Assembly: GCA_009733715.1 (NCBI GenBank)
Contig: WMKJ01000068.1
Span: 1-64,000 of the forward strand
Source: Herpomyces periplanetae
Taxonomy: Eukaryota; Ascomycota; Laboulbeniomycetes; Herpomycetales; Herpomycetaceae
Length of the DNA stretch: 64,000 nucleotides
Direction: 5' to 3'
The translations under genes and the position numbers were made by a program. Under the pieces are notes generated by a model, which made no database searches, was not told the DNA's origin, and was given only the letters and a program-made list of their open reading frames with translations. Shown here piece after piece: positions 51,799 to 62,832 of this stretch (its first letter is position 1; the number at the start of each line of letters is the position of its first letter).

Positions 51799-54682
51799 AT
51801 GTCGAGATCATCCTCTTTGTCATCACTTTCTCCCACTATCATAAAAACAAACCATAAATCATCACCGCTTATTTTCCCCCAATCAAGCTCTGTAACCCAC
51901 TCTCCTGTTATGTCTATGCTGGATGATAAAATCTTACAAAACCATTCTTCACTTCACGCAAACGCTACCTCAACTATTACTTCGGACCTCCGTCCATCTA
52001 CCGCTTCCGCCACCCCTCAATCCTCATACTCTACCCCACCCTCCTCAGGCTTTCGCGGGAAATATACTAAAATTTCAAAGCCCAAGAAAGATTCTCGATC
52101 TATCTTTTCTAACTATAAGACAACCAAATCATCCGGTCGCCTCAACGTTCCAGATCGAAGTCCGGCGCTATCTCAAAGCCCCTCTGTCGACGCCACATCC
52201 GCTATCGTTTATCAAAACGCCAATGTTCCTAAATCCACGCCTGATTTAGTCATCATTGATGATGATATCGCTGCTGAATCCGGTTAGTTTCTTAGTTCCT
52301 ATCCTATTTTCCATGTTTTGCCGTCATTGCTGCTATTGCGATTGTATGCATGTCTTGTTTTACCCTATATATGTTCTTTAGTTGCCTTTGTTCCTGTCTT
52401 CGATTCTTGCCTTACTTCTTCCTAGTCGATTTCATCGTTCATTTTACTTTCATCTGATGCCTTTTGAACGTCCATCTAATTTTTTAACTTGCCCTATCCA
52501 ATACTTTCAGATTATTCTTCTCATCAGGCATCTCATTTGGCATATACATCTCGCCCTAAAAAATCCTCCGCAAAACATCGATTCCAAATTCTAAGGTCTC
52601 GGTCCACCAAGACTGATGAACTTTACGAAACTGCTTCAGAACCACGATCAAGGCCAAGAACAGCAACTAATTATCCTTCATCTGATAACTCCCGTCTCTT
52701 TCGCTACACTCCCGATTCTTCTTCATCTAAACGATCTATCCCAACGGAAAAAGATCGCTCTTTACGTGAAAAAATGACTTCATCAATCCGTAACCGCTCC
52801 AGTGACCGTCACGAAAATTCCGATGAACTGTCATCCGTACCTACCAAAGAGTTTCAAGAGCTATCCGTTTCCACCTCATCCGGTAAAGATTCAGGTTCCT
52901 CATTTCTGGCAAATCTACGCAACTCTTCCACTCGTGCTGCAGATGGTTTCGGTAAAGCTAGCAAATTCTTGAATCGACTTGCACGTAGTGGAATTGGTCA
53001 CGATCGGGATGCTATTAACGAAGAGAATTATGTTTGTCGAATCATTAACTTGCCCCTAGTCGAGCAAACGAGAAAAACTCGCATTTCCAAACGTTTAGAA
53101 AATTCTCGTGATAAAACGGAATTTTGGATGCCAGCGTTACCATGGCGGTGTATAGAGTAAGATCCACAATGTACCTTCTATTCGCTTTATTTTTATCACC
53201 TCAAGTTATTGCCAGCTGTAAAAAACGTGGATGGGAATAGTTTTTGTTTATAGTTTACATTCCAAGGTCTAACTATTTTACAGTTATCTTAACGCTAAGG
53301 GTTGCGATCAAGAGGGATTATACAGAGTGCCGGGTAGTGGAAGAGAAATCAAACACTGGCAGATGCGGTTTGATCGAGGTAAGTTACCATCCTAAAGCAG
53401 CTTCCAATGTTAGCTCGACCGCACAAATAATAACGTATAATGATTGTGATGATAAACAACAGAGTTAGATATTGACTTATTTAATGAAACTGACCTCTAC
53501 GATATCAATATAATCGGTTCTATGTTTAAAGCGTGGTTGCGAGAACTCCCCGATGAAATATTTCCCAAAGCTACCCAAGCCAGGATAGCCGAGCAATGCC
53601 AGGGCGCCAAGACTACGCCACAATTACTCCGCGATGAACTGTCAAGGTTACCGCCTTACAATTATTATTTACTGTTTGCTATTACATGCCATATCAGTTT
53701 ACTACATTCTTGCTCGAGTGAAAACAAAATGGACTATCGGAACCTTTGCATATGTTTTCAACCATGCATGAAAATTGATGCATTTTGTTTCCAATTTCTC
53801 GTTCTTGACTGGCGTAACTGCTGGCAGGGATGTTGGACCGAACAGCAGTTTTTGGAACAGGAAAAAGAATGGATGAGAATAAACCGTAAGGAAACTTTAC
53901 CCGGGATTGGAGGGAGTGGTGGAGGTAATTATGTTGTTCCACCGCTTTCAGGATCAGAATTAAACCGCGAAAAAGTAGTGGTATCCTATCAAGGAAATGA
54001 TATTAACCGAATTCAACTGAACGCATCTCCAAATGAAGAAATCAGAACCGCATCATCTCAGAGCTACAAACCCTCAATATCCGGAAGTGTCATTACAGAT
54101 AATAGTCAGGCCAAGTCATTACAAACTGCTGAAAGTGTAGCGAACATGAGCGATAGTACATCGAGCGGTAACAGCGGTGGCGTTTGTGGTGGTGTAAGTA
54201 GCGGTCAGAGCTCACATCCTCAATCACATCAAAGCCCTAGCCACTTTCCAAGTGTGAATAACTTCTCTCAGAGCAGTGGTGGTAGTGGTGGTAAACCTCG
54301 TCCAACTTCGTCAAGTTATCACCACTCACAACCTAAACAAAGTCAACCCCGTCATCAGTTACAATACCATCGACCATCTCATCAGTGGGGTGGATCTGGT
54401 GAATCGTCCGATCTCCTTGATCAGCCAAATTCTGATGGAACTTCCTTAAGCCTGGATGATCAGTGTGTCTTTTCTACAGCATCAAAAGACAAGTCTGATT
54501 CCGGTTCTCCCATGTCTCATTCGGATACTCTGTTAAACACACAAAATCCATCCAACCCACAAGATCTATCTTCCGATCATGAGCATTCCGCCAATTCTAC
54601 GCCCGAAAAATCTGCTGCCGTTCAGTTTGATATTCCTTCCTTGAGTCCTATGAATCCTCTTTCTCCCATTGGCCCCATATAG
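51799..54682 (+). CDS. RhoGAP-domain protein
   Basis: GTPase-activating protein for Rho/Cdc42-type GTPases. Exons 51799-52282, 52511-53156, 53284-53378 and 53463-54682 give 814 residues with phases 1, 2 and 1. The first true ATG (MSRSSSLSS) was chosen; the frame opens earlier without an ATG. The N-terminal 320 residues are Ser-rich and disordered. The RhoGAP domain begins near DYLNAKGCDQEGLYRVPGSG, whose Arg is the arginine finger. It continues LDIDLFNETDLYDINIIGSM, FKAWLRELPDEIFPK and NKMDYRNLCICFQPCM, where families have 'NLAIVFGPSL'. The conserved Asn is kept, though the Phe-Gly-Pro is changed to Phe-Gln-Pro. The C-terminal 270 residues are Ser/Gln/Gly/His-rich. The domain is split by three introns, so no exon carries it whole. 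The GTPase substrate is unknown. Confidence 0.88.
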
Positions 54683-55880
54683 TTATATTCGTGAGATTGT
54701 CTTGCGCAAGAAAATTTTCTTCATTTTTGATATCATCATTCCTTCACAAATATCCCCCAAAGAACATTTTCTTTAACATACTCCTCTCAGCTCGTTGAAC
54801 GCGCGTTTCTCTAACTTTCTTCGATATTTCCATTCATATTCATTCTTCAATTGCTATTACTCGTCTATCCCAATTTATACGGCATATAATGGCAGATATC
54901 GTAAGTGTGTTCTGCCATATTTGCCGTATTTTTACTTTGATCAATTCTCATCATCGTTGGTCATTTAATCTTATTTTAAACACTCTCGCTACTGCATTGG
55001 AGATAAACGTGATGTCTCCCATTTTAATAGTCTTTTCTCTTTGCTACCCCGAATTTTAGCGCGCAATTCCCTTGAAAAGTTCTTATCGATGCCACTTGCC
55101 CATACTTTTCTCATTTTAATCATATATATTGCCGTCTCTCAGTTAATCACGCGTCACACATCTATGTTTTCCATCGGCATCTTCGTCATTGTCTTACCGG
55201 CACATTTTCGTCACTTGGATTGCGCTCGTGTTATTCGCACTTATAGCACGTTCCCCTATCGTGCCGTAACTCTGTGGTTTGGGTCTGCGTAGTAGACAGA
55301 ACCTATCCTTTCCGATATCTTTGATGTTGTCTCGCATTTCATGTTCACTTGTGTTTTATTCGCTCAATTGTTTCGGATACCCTGGTTCCCTTGGACCTTT
55401 CTTGAAGGTTACTTCAATAACCATTTGTTTCTATTTACCATTATTTCATCGGGCGATTTTGGACTGGGTTTGATTTGTTTCTGCTTGGGATATACATGAT
55501 AGCTCTGTGTAAGGCTGAATCTGTGTACTCTAATAGTGTTGTATTTTCTTATCTGCTCGTTCGTTCAAATAGAACTTACTACTTGAAATTGGATCGTTAT
55601 TTCATCTAACTGCCTGTTAGTAGGTATTATTGTACGAGCACACGGCGAGAATTTTGTGTCTGATTTAGCAAGCATTGGTGCGAGCTGTGTCATCTTGCTC
55701 AGTAGGCGGTAGAGCTAGTGCCCATCAGTATTCATACATGCGAATGCACATGGTATAAACGGATCGGCTCTCATACGGTAATTCGTTGTTTGCATATGTC
55801 TGTCACGGGGGACGACGGAGGAATATTTAAGGTGGTAAAAGATTGTCGGCAGGTGGAGTCGGTGTGTATCAAGGCAAAGT
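54683..55880. other. Intergenic between convergent RhoGAP gene and RRS1
   Basis: About 1.2 kb, T-rich on the plus strand; frames of 60-84 codons are hydrophobic chance products. A sequence resembling a tRNA D-arm near 55700 lacks the other arms. Nothing else is seen. Confidence 0.45.
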
Positions 55881-56513
55881 TTAAGGTGACGGTGGAAGCT
55901 CTTTGATTAGTGCTTCCTTGCGATCGAGCATTTTTTTGCCTTGCCAGCCCCATCGAGGGATCCAAGCTTTACGATCTTCATCCCACACCATACGGTTTCG
56001 TTGGGAGCGTGATCGAGGTTTAATGCCACGTTGTTGCGCGAAGGCTTGCCACTTACTGTCAGTTTTGCGATGATGTACAGCGTTAACATCTGGTACGTGT
56101 TTTTCACGCGGCAATTTTATAAGGGAAGTTTCGGGTAAATGAAAGTAAACTGTTCCATCCGCATCGTCTCTAACAGTAGCGGTAAATCGATGACCAGCGC
56201 GCGATAATTGTTGAGATTTTGTTTCCATGTCACCTTGTCGTAGTTTGGTAAGCTCTAGTCGGGTAGACTCCAGAATACAGTTAATTAAAGCTTGAGCACA
56301 ATCGCGCGCACGATTTTGTAATACATGGTTAACTCGATCTGGAACCATTTGGTCGCCGGTTAAGGGATTTGCATCGCTAGCAAGTAGATATTTCATATCT
56401 AGAGTAAATGGATTCGGAGGTTCAGGATGCAACTTGGCGATAATTGCATTATGTTGCGATACGGTTGAATCATCTTTACTCAAAGTTTCTAAAAGATTTT
56501 CCACACTGGCCAT
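55881..56513 (-). CDS. RRS1: Ribosome biogenesis regulatory protein Rrs1
   Basis: Nucleolar factor that, with Rpf2, brings the 5S RNP (5S rRNA, uL18, uL5) into the pre-60S particle. 210 residues (yeast 203) from MASVENLLETLSKD; an upstream extension of the open frame is not conserved. Family features: PNPFTLDMKYLLASDANPL, corresponding to the 'DLGNLLA.D.N' region, then LINCILESTRLE, VYFHLPETSLIKLPREKHVP ('LP.PTT.LPREK.LP'), KWQAFAQQRGIKPRSRSQRN and RMVWDEDRKAWIPRWGW. The last two are the typical Rrs1 ending motif 'W..FA..KGI..KKR....WDE....W.PR.GY'. No intron. Divergent from mS29. Confidence 0.94.
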   Translation of the reverse strand: MASVENLLETLSKDDSTVSQHNAIIAKLHPEPPNPFTLDMKYLLASDANPLTGDQMVPDRVNHVLQNRARDCAQALINCILESTRLELTKLRQGDMETKSQQLSRAGHRFTATVRDDADGTVYFHLPETSLIKLPREKHVPDVNAVHHRKTDSKWQAFAQQRGIKPRSRSQRNRMVWDEDRKAWIPRWGWQGKKMLDRKEALIKELPPSP

Positions 56514-56923
56514 TGTAAAGTGATGAATTTCACCGATAAAATTGAGGTAAGCGATTAAAGTGTGTGCACTAAATAATTGAACGGTGTAGTTACCAAATTT
56601 CTGTACTCTCAATTTTAATATTACATGAAACTGAAAAAATAAGAAAAACCAACAAAGGCAACAACCAGAAAAATTTAAAGCAATAAATTCAAGCTAGACA
56701 AAAAAAAGAGTACAAAATTTTCCCTTCATGGACATCATCCCATCGAGTGGGCCGGTTAAACGTGGGCGAAATGAACAGGTCGGATCGGCAGTACTGATGT
56801 GCCGGCCTAGATGGACAAAAGGAAGATTAAGTAATCCATTTTGTTGGGGGAAGCGGTCAAGAGAATTTGTTAAGGAGAATTGAAAAAACTAAAGAGCAAT
56901 TATTGATATATGCTTGGGAGAAA
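56514..56923. promoter_or_regulatory. Shared upstream region of RRS1 and mS29
   Basis: About 410 bp between divergent start codons of two ribosome-related genes, A-rich in the middle. No recognised regulatory box. The mS29 frame is open 57 nt upstream of its chosen ATG. Confidence 0.4.
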
Positions 56924-58630
56924 ATGGAGTTGTTAAGATTAAATTATGAGGGGATTATGAGGTGTGTGGGAAGGAATTTTCGGAGAATGGAACTCAGTAC
57001 CTTTTCGAAGCGGTTGTGGTTGAAGAAATTGGGTGGAATTAGAAACTTGACTGGTACACGCGTTACGTGGCGTGGAGTCAAATCGGTTCGTGGGCAAAAA
57101 AAGTTGAAATTGAAGAAGAAAAAACCATCGAGTGGTGAATTGGAAAGCTCAAAACAACGGATTCAAAGTGGTGAACGAAAAGCTTGGCGAAGACGGGTTT
57201 TTTTTGATGAACCTAATGATATGAGTTTAACATCGGCGACCGTTGAGGGTTTAGCATGTGGTGCAGAGGCTATGACGAAAGGTACATTTGAATGCGAAAC
57301 GATGCAAGGAAAAATGGTGGAAATTAAACGGAGCAGTAAAGCACAGCCTTCGATACTATACGATCAGTTATCCATGTTAGAGGCATTTAAACCACATCAA
57401 TTGACATGGAAATTGTTTGGTCGACCTATTATGCAGGTTACAAAGGATACAATTGACATGGCTAAATGGCTAAACGATACGTGTAAAGCGGAAAATGAAG
57501 CAGCCAAATCCTTCGCTCAGTGTGTATTAGTGGGAGCGCGAAAGAGTGGCAAGAGTGTACTACTATTGCAAATGATGGCAAACGCTTTATTGAACGAATG
57601 GGTGGTTGTGAGTATCCCTGAAGCGAGGGATTTAACAAGCGGATTTACGGACTATGCGCCGGTTAGCAAAGTTGACAAACCAAACGGTTGGGAAGAACCA
57701 GACTGGACAGCATTTGGAGAAAGTATGTTCGTTCAGCCAACGTATACGGCAGGACTGTTAAAAAAAATTGGGGAAGTTAACAAGAAAGTTTTGAGTAAAT
57801 TATTCATGAGTACGAATCGTAATACATACAAATTACCCTTTCCCGTAACGGAAGATACAAGTTTGTATCAACTTTGTACTATCGGGGCAGGTGAGGTAAA
57901 ATGGGCATGGGCAACATTTGAAGCGCTGTGGGCTGAATTGACAGTTCCCAATATGGATCGTGGAATGGATGTTAATACGAAAGTTGGAGTTTGTAAGGAA
58001 GAAAGGCCACCAATTTTACTGGTTACAGACGGGTTTGGTCATTTTATGCGACGAACGGCTTATCCTGAGGCTAACACTAAGAGGAATCGAGGGATTCATG
58101 CTTTAGATTTTACCCTAATTCGACATTTTGTATCGTGTTTAACATCGCGAAAAAACGTGTTACCTAATGGAGGAGGTGTTATAGCGGCGTTGAGTGAGTC
58201 GGATAGGCCGAGTTCAAAAACACTTGATTTTTTGTTGGCTCGAATTGAAGCAATGCGTAAAGGAAAAAATTGCAAAAACGTTAATGGTACATCTGATACA
58301 TTAACGGGCCAAACTTCATCAGCTCAACAATTGGCGTTACCGCATTGGAATGCGTATGAAAAAATTGACACTGCCGTATTAAAGATGTTGACTCACGATG
58401 AACCTTCACCAAGTGTACCAAAATATAACGTTAATGATTGGATTAATATATGGCGCATGGGTCAGCTAAATGAAAATGAAACCTTTAAGTTGATGGAATT
58501 TTATGATAAGTGTGGGTTGGGCCGTAAAGAAGGCTTAACTAAAGAACATGTACGCTGGACGTGGCTATTATCCGGAAAAGGTGTCATTGGTGAACTTGAG
58601 AGGTGTGCTATACCGTTTCTACGGAATTAG
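56924..58630 (+). CDS. RSM23: Mitochondrial small-subunit ribosomal protein mS29 (Rsm23/DAP3)
   Basis: GTP-binding protein of the mitochondrial ribosome small subunit. 568 residues from the first true ATG; a second ATG at 56957 gives a cleaner presequence (MRCVGRNFRRMELSTFSKRL). It is longer than yeast Rsm23 (450), partly through a very basic N-terminal extension (KKLKLKKKKPSS). P-loop: LVGARKSGKSVLLLQ at about residue 202-216. IPEARDLTSGFTDYAP matches the DAP3 motif 'IPEA..LV....DY.P'. Further: KLPFPVTEDTSLYQLC, ILLVTDGFGHFMRRTAYPEA (Walker B-like position) and HALDFTLIRHFVSCLT. C-terminal: NVNDWINIWRMGQLNENETF. No intron in 1.7 kb. Confidence 0.9.
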   Translation: MELLRLNYEGIMRCVGRNFRRMELSTFSKRLWLKKLGGIRNLTGTRVTWRGVKSVRGQKKLKLKKKKPSSGELESSKQRIQSGERKAWRRRVFFDEPNDMSLTSATVEGLACGAEAMTKGTFECETMQGKMVEIKRSSKAQPSILYDQLSMLEAFKPHQLTWKLFGRPIMQVTKDTIDMAKWLNDTCKAENEAAKSFAQCVLVGARKSGKSVLLLQMMANALLNEWVVVSIPEARDLTSGFTDYAPVSKVDKPNGWEEPDWTAFGESMFVQPTYTAGLLKKIGEVNKKVLSKLFMSTNRNTYKLPFPVTEDTSLYQLCTIGAGEVKWAWATFEALWAELTVPNMDRGMDVNTKVGVCKEERPPILLVTDGFGHFMRRTAYPEANTKRNRGIHALDFTLIRHFVSCLTSRKNVLPNGGGVIAALSESDRPSSKTLDFLLARIEAMRKGKNCKNVNGTSDTLTGQTSSAQQLALPHWNAYEKIDTAVLKMLTHDEPSPSVPKYNVNDWINIWRMGQLNENETFKLMEFYDKCGLGRKEGLTKEHVRWTWLLSGKGVIGELERCAIPFLRN

Positions 58631-59158
58631 CCATAAAGCATTTTTCCCACGAATGGCACAAGTAGAATATGACTATATAAATCTAGCGGCATTCTATTCA
58701 CTTTACCCATCACCATCACTATCGTTAGCATCGCCATCATCGTGAACCTTTTTTATTTCCTCTTTCGGCCAAACGGACTGTGAGGCTGTGCAGGCATGAT
58801 GTTATGTGGGGCGAATGTGGCGTGGCGCGGAGATGGACGGGGGAAGATTAACTAAGCCAGCGTGGCGTAGCCCTTAGGTCAGGTTGGCAGACAAAAGCCA
58901 GAATTGCGATGGTTTACCACGTGGGAGGAATGGCGTAATAAAGAAAGAGTTAAGGGATCGGTGAATTCATGCGCGGTAAAGTAATAGAGGTGAGGAGTTT
59001 TTGATAATGATTTGATTTATTGAGGGGCTGATTGATCGGAATTTTGGTGGTATCTGTAGTTGTCAGGTTATTAAGGTTTAAAAAGAGCTCGGCGGATGGT
59101 TACGTGGGATTTATGTGGTGGGAAAGATAAGAAGTTTAAGGATTTTACTTGTACCAAA
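58631..59158. other. Intergenic between mS29 and the dehydratase gene
   Basis: About 530 bp, G-rich on the plus strand in its second half. The dehydratase frame is open for 21 codons above the chosen ATG. No gene is recognised. Confidence 0.4.
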
Positions 59159-60724
59159 ATGAGCTCGTTTGATAAAACAAACGAGGTTAAATTACCTTGG
59201 ATAAGGACTCCACTGATTGAGTCGACTCGACTTTCAAGAATTGCTGGCTGGTATGATATGCTTAACAAAGCTTGTTGCGAAGTGTACACTAATTAAGTGG
59301 GTGATTTGAATGAGGTGGGTTTTGGGCATATAGTCGAATTTTTTTGAAATTAGATAATTTACAACCTTCAGGATCATTTAAATCTCGGTAAGTTGTGGGT
59401 GTGTTGGTGTGTGTATGTTGTTAAGCAAGTGAGCGAGTGAGAATAGATTGCTAACGTGGGGGATGGGTGAGTTTGTGAGGGTTTGATTGACAGCGGCATT
59501 GGAAATTATGTACTTCACGCTATTACCACATTGGATGAAGCACCGTTACATTTTTGTGCGAGCTCAGGAGGAAATGCCGGTCTTGCTTGTACATATGCGG
59601 CAAGAGGTTTCGGTCGACCCGTTACAGTTTGTGTACCGCTTAACACCAAGGCTGCTATGAAGCAAAAGATTTTGAGAGCGGGTGCTACAAACGTATGCCA
59701 ACAAGGAGCGGTTTTACGAGAAGCCGACCAATATCTGCGTGAGAATATTCTTAAACTGCCGGAACCAGGACCGACGAGCTCACCGGAGCGTGTGGCGATA
59801 ACAGCAGTTAAAGTTAAATTTGAACCTGATAACAAGGAGCAAACGGCCGTGTACTGTCCCCCGTTTGATCATCAAGCTATCTGGGAAGGGAACGGAACGT
59901 TAATCTGGGAAATTGTAGAGCAACTAGGCAGTATGAACCTTAATACAACAAGACCCCCCAGGGCAAACGTAAATAATAAGGGCTATAGCCAAGGAAAATA
60001 CTTTGATGATGATTATTATAAACTAAGGCTTAAGGCGATAACGCAAGCAGGTATTGTACCATATGAGGCTCGGAAGGTTGCGGAGGTTATGGAACCGCCG
60101 ACGGCAATTGTGTGTTCTGTAGGAGGGGGTGGATTGATAAACGGGCTGGTTGAATCGCTGGCAAATTTAGCGTTATCAGTTAACGATGTAGAGATGGCGA
60201 AAAAGTGGTCCAAGGTAGCGGTGGTAGGCGTTGAAACCGATGGGGCAGATTCTATGGCGGCATCAATTCAGGCTAAAAAGCCAACGGTTCTCAAATCGAT
60301 GACATCGAAGGCTACGTCGTTGGGGGCGTTACGAGTGAGTGATCGAACGCTTGAATTGGCATTGGGATGGAGAGCAGGCAATGAAGAGAAGAATGGATGT
60401 GAATTGAAAGGGATGAAAGATTTCAAAACACCGATTCGATCAGTAGTTTTGTCGGATAAAGAAGCGGCCAAAGCGTGTGCGATTTTAGCCAATGAAGAAA
60501 GAATTCTGGTGGAATTAGCATGCGGTGTAAGTGTTGGGGCGGTTTTATTTAATCGGGAAAGGCTTGAGAAAGCTCTAGGGCGTCAAATTCATAAAGATGA
60601 TCGTATAGTGGTAGTAGTGTGCGGTGGGAGTGATGTTGATGCGAAAAAGATAGTTGAGTGGGATGAATTTAATGTCAGCGAAGAGGATGATAAGATGAAA
60701 GAAAGATATCGAGATAAACTGTAG
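59159..60724 (+). CDS. CHA1: PLP-dependent L-serine/L-threonine dehydratase
   Basis: Deaminates serine or threonine to the 2-oxo acid. Exons 59159-59250, 59334-59387 and 59494-60724 give 458 residues with both phases 2. Exon 1 carries the N-terminal TPLIESTRLSRIAG. The 54-nt exon 2 carries LKLDNLQPSGSFKSR with the PLP-binding Lys. Exon 3 opens with GIGNYV and the phosphate-binding SSGGNAGLACTYAARGFG. The PLP ring contact region is CSVGGGGLINGLVESL and the C-terminal VVVVCGGSDVD is the usual ending. The family is about 330-360 residues, so this one is longer, mainly from a charged insertion near residues 195-225 (TTRPPRANVNNKGYSQGKY) and C-terminal additions. Choice between serine and threonine dehydratase is not settled. 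It has no ACT domain, which argues against the biosynthetic Ilv1. Confidence 0.88.
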
Positions 60725-61177
60725 GGAATTTTCCGCATGATGAGGGGGCATCGTGCTCAGAGCGGCGAATGTATGCGTGTGCATGTGCGTATGAACACTT
60801 AGAATATTATGGGAAATACATTTGACAAGTTGAACGTGTATACAATTTAAGAATTAGGTGTACACACTGGGACTGATGGACGAACGGACAAGCCTAGGAC
60901 AACCAGACGAAGAGTTTACCGGATTATGAAATATGTTGCAAAGGAATAATGCGGAACTCTGCTCAAGAGTGACTACGATGGTGGAATGGAATTAAAATGG
61001 ATAAAGGCAACAAGATTGATGGCAAACGAGTACGAAGTTCACGGAAGTATGTACGAGGAGTGCAAAAATGAGATAAGGTGATAAATCAAGGTAACAAATG
61101 GGTAGTTTGACGTCAGAGGATAAGAGAAAATTTTAAACCGAGAAGTAAAGGGAGATAGAGAGAGAGGATGAGGATAA
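60725..61177. other. Convergent intergenic between the dehydratase and RAM2
   Basis: About 450 bp, purine-rich on the plus strand. No gene recognised; it must hold both 3' ends. Confidence 0.4.
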
Positions 61178-62743
61178 TTAAAGTTTGATTGACTGTGTGG
61201 AAGCATCTCGTTTCAGTCGATATGCCCAATAATCGTGACGGATTGGATCTAGATGTGCAAGAATTTCGTAGATTAAACGGATCATTCTTCGGTTATCACA
61301 GGGTTCACAAGTTAACATTTCAGCGTAGAATTCAAGGGCAGGAATTGAGGCAAATTTACGGGGAAATTCGCGAATTTTACGGTCGATAAAGCTTGGAGAT
61401 GGCGAGATACGCGAACGAGCCGAATCGTTAGATTTGCGGGGGACTTTATTAGTAGCAAAAGTTTCATCATCCTCATGGTCATTATCACGGCTACAATCAT
61501 CGGATTTCCGTTTAGGAGATGGGGAAGTAGTATCAGATCCGGATTCTGAAGGGGAAGCTAGATTTGAAATAACAGTACTTGGTAATGCAGGATGGTTGGA
61601 AGTTGAATCACAGGATGATGTGGCAGATTCACCTTTACTGTCATGTTTAAGATCCGGGGATTTAACGCATGGTTCACTTTCACTGGTATGTTTAATTGGC
61701 TTAAGGTGTAATTTAGCCCGACGAAAGATTCTCGTGGAAGGTCGAAGTATCTTTCTCGTTAAACCGACTAAATTAGGTTCCCCTTGTTTGGTAAGATTTA
61801 CGGAATTCACTGGGGAAGTTGTGAGACCATTTCTCATATCAGGATTAGTATCATGATGCGGTGAAACGGGTTTACCTTTGACGATGCTGTCAAATCTAGC
61901 ACATTTTAAGTACGATGTATCTTCAACTTGGAATTCGCAAAGTAGAGTTTGCAAGTAAGGCTCGCAAACGTATTCGTGAAGTATTTCAAACATCTTTGCT
62001 TTATCTATACACCCTTTTTTCCGGATGCCCTGGAGATAGTGCCATGCCGAAAGGTTTTGGGGAGCTAAGCGGATTTTTTGCGTAACAAAATCCAATTCAC
62101 GATCAATAAGGGTTTGGCTGAGCGCATCTAAAGTATCGCGGTGGACGTGGGAAGGGGAAAGTTTGGCAAATTTGCCAAATAAACAGTACCATCGATGATT
62201 CCAAGCGGAATTGTTTCGAACATCTTCCTGTAAAACACGCTCGATAAAAGAAATTTCTTCTTCACTTTCCCATAAGTTAAACCTTTGAACTAGCCATTGC
62301 CGATAACTCCAGACATGGTAATTTTTAGCATCATTTTTTAACATTTGTTCGAGAAATTCACGTTCCCCTGCAAAATTGTTCATTCGGTCGATCAACATTT
62401 GTCGGTGTCCCCAAATTTGGTAATTTTTCAAGTGTTTTAAGGCTAGCTCATTTAACCATTCAATTTCTTGACGAAAGTTTGCACTTTTATCAAGTAAAAC
62501 TTTACAACGGTATATCCATACGGTGTAATGGGCCGGATTCATGCGAATAATATGATCAGTTAGGGCGAGGACTCGATCGCTCATCTCATTTGCTAGCATA
62601 ACGGCTCTTAGGTAGGACATAGCTTCGCTATACTCAGCCGTATAGGATATTTGGGCTAATGAGTCTAATCCATCGCGTGCAGAGATGGGGGAAACGTCGC
62701 TCCATACGGGATCATCAGCGTATTTTAACGCTTTGATTCGCAT
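61178..62743 (-). CDS. RAM2: Protein farnesyltransferase/geranylgeranyltransferase type I alpha subunit
   Basis: Shared alpha subunit of CAAX prenyltransferases. 521 residues from the ATG at 62743 (MRIKALKYADDPVW), against about 316-380 in the family. The PFTA repeats are clear: ALTDHIIRMNPAHYTVWIYR, KNYQIWGHRQMLIDRM, KNYHVWSYRQWLVQRF and VRNNSAWNHRWYCLFG, then NLSAWHYLQGIRK. Between the last of these and the C-terminal ALEFYAEMLTCEP with DHIRHDYWAYR-like end (DPIRHDYWAYRLK) lies an insertion of roughly 170 residues. It is Ser/Asp/Lys-rich and disordered, with a basic SPKRKSDD and an acidic NDHEDDE. The family fold lacks this. No intron is needed, and the insert keeps frame with the native C-terminus, so it is likely real. 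Confidence 0.92.
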   Translation of the reverse strand: MRIKALKYADDPVWSDVSPISARDGLDSLAQISYTAEYSEAMSYLRAVMLANEMSDRVLALTDHIIRMNPAHYTVWIYRCKVLLDKSANFRQEIEWLNELALKHLKNYQIWGHRQMLIDRMNNFAGEREFLEQMLKNDAKNYHVWSYRQWLVQRFNLWESEEEISFIERVLQEDVRNNSAWNHRWYCLFGKFAKLSPSHVHRDTLDALSQTLIDRELDFVTQKIRLAPQNLSAWHYLQGIRKKGCIDKAKMFEILHEYVCEPYLQTLLCEFQVEDTSYLKCARFDSIVKGKPVSPHHDTNPDMRNGLTTSPVNSVNLTKQGEPNLVGLTRKILRPSTRIFRRAKLHLKPIKHTSESEPCVKSPDLKHDSKGESATSSCDSTSNHPALPSTVISNLASPSESGSDTTSPSPKRKSDDCSRDNDHEDDETFATNKVPRKSNDSARSRISPSPSFIDRKIREFPRKFASIPALEFYAEMLTCEPCDNRRMIRLIYEILAHLDPIRHDYWAYRLKRDASTQSIKL

Positions 62744-62832
62744 GTTAGTTGGCGTAGAATTGTCACAACCACTAATTAATACTGCCACTACCACTACCTC
62801 TACACGATAAGGTACACTGTGAAATGTGAGCG
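62744..62832. promoter_or_regulatory. Compact bidirectional promoter (89 bp between ATGs)
   Basis: The start codons of RAM2 (minus) and the small two-exon gene (plus) are only 89 bp apart, so the two genes must share or interleave their promoter and leaders. Confidence 0.55.

Noticed and set aside
55041-55292. 83-codon hydrophobic plus-strand frame after the RhoGAP gene
   Set aside because: T-rich sequence gives hydrophobic residues by composition; no upstream promoter-like context or homologue recognised.
55673-55760. tRNA-like D-arm (GCTCAGTAGGCGGTAGAGC)
   Set aside because: No acceptor stem pairing, anticodon arm or GGTTCGAATCC-type T-arm follows at the right distance.
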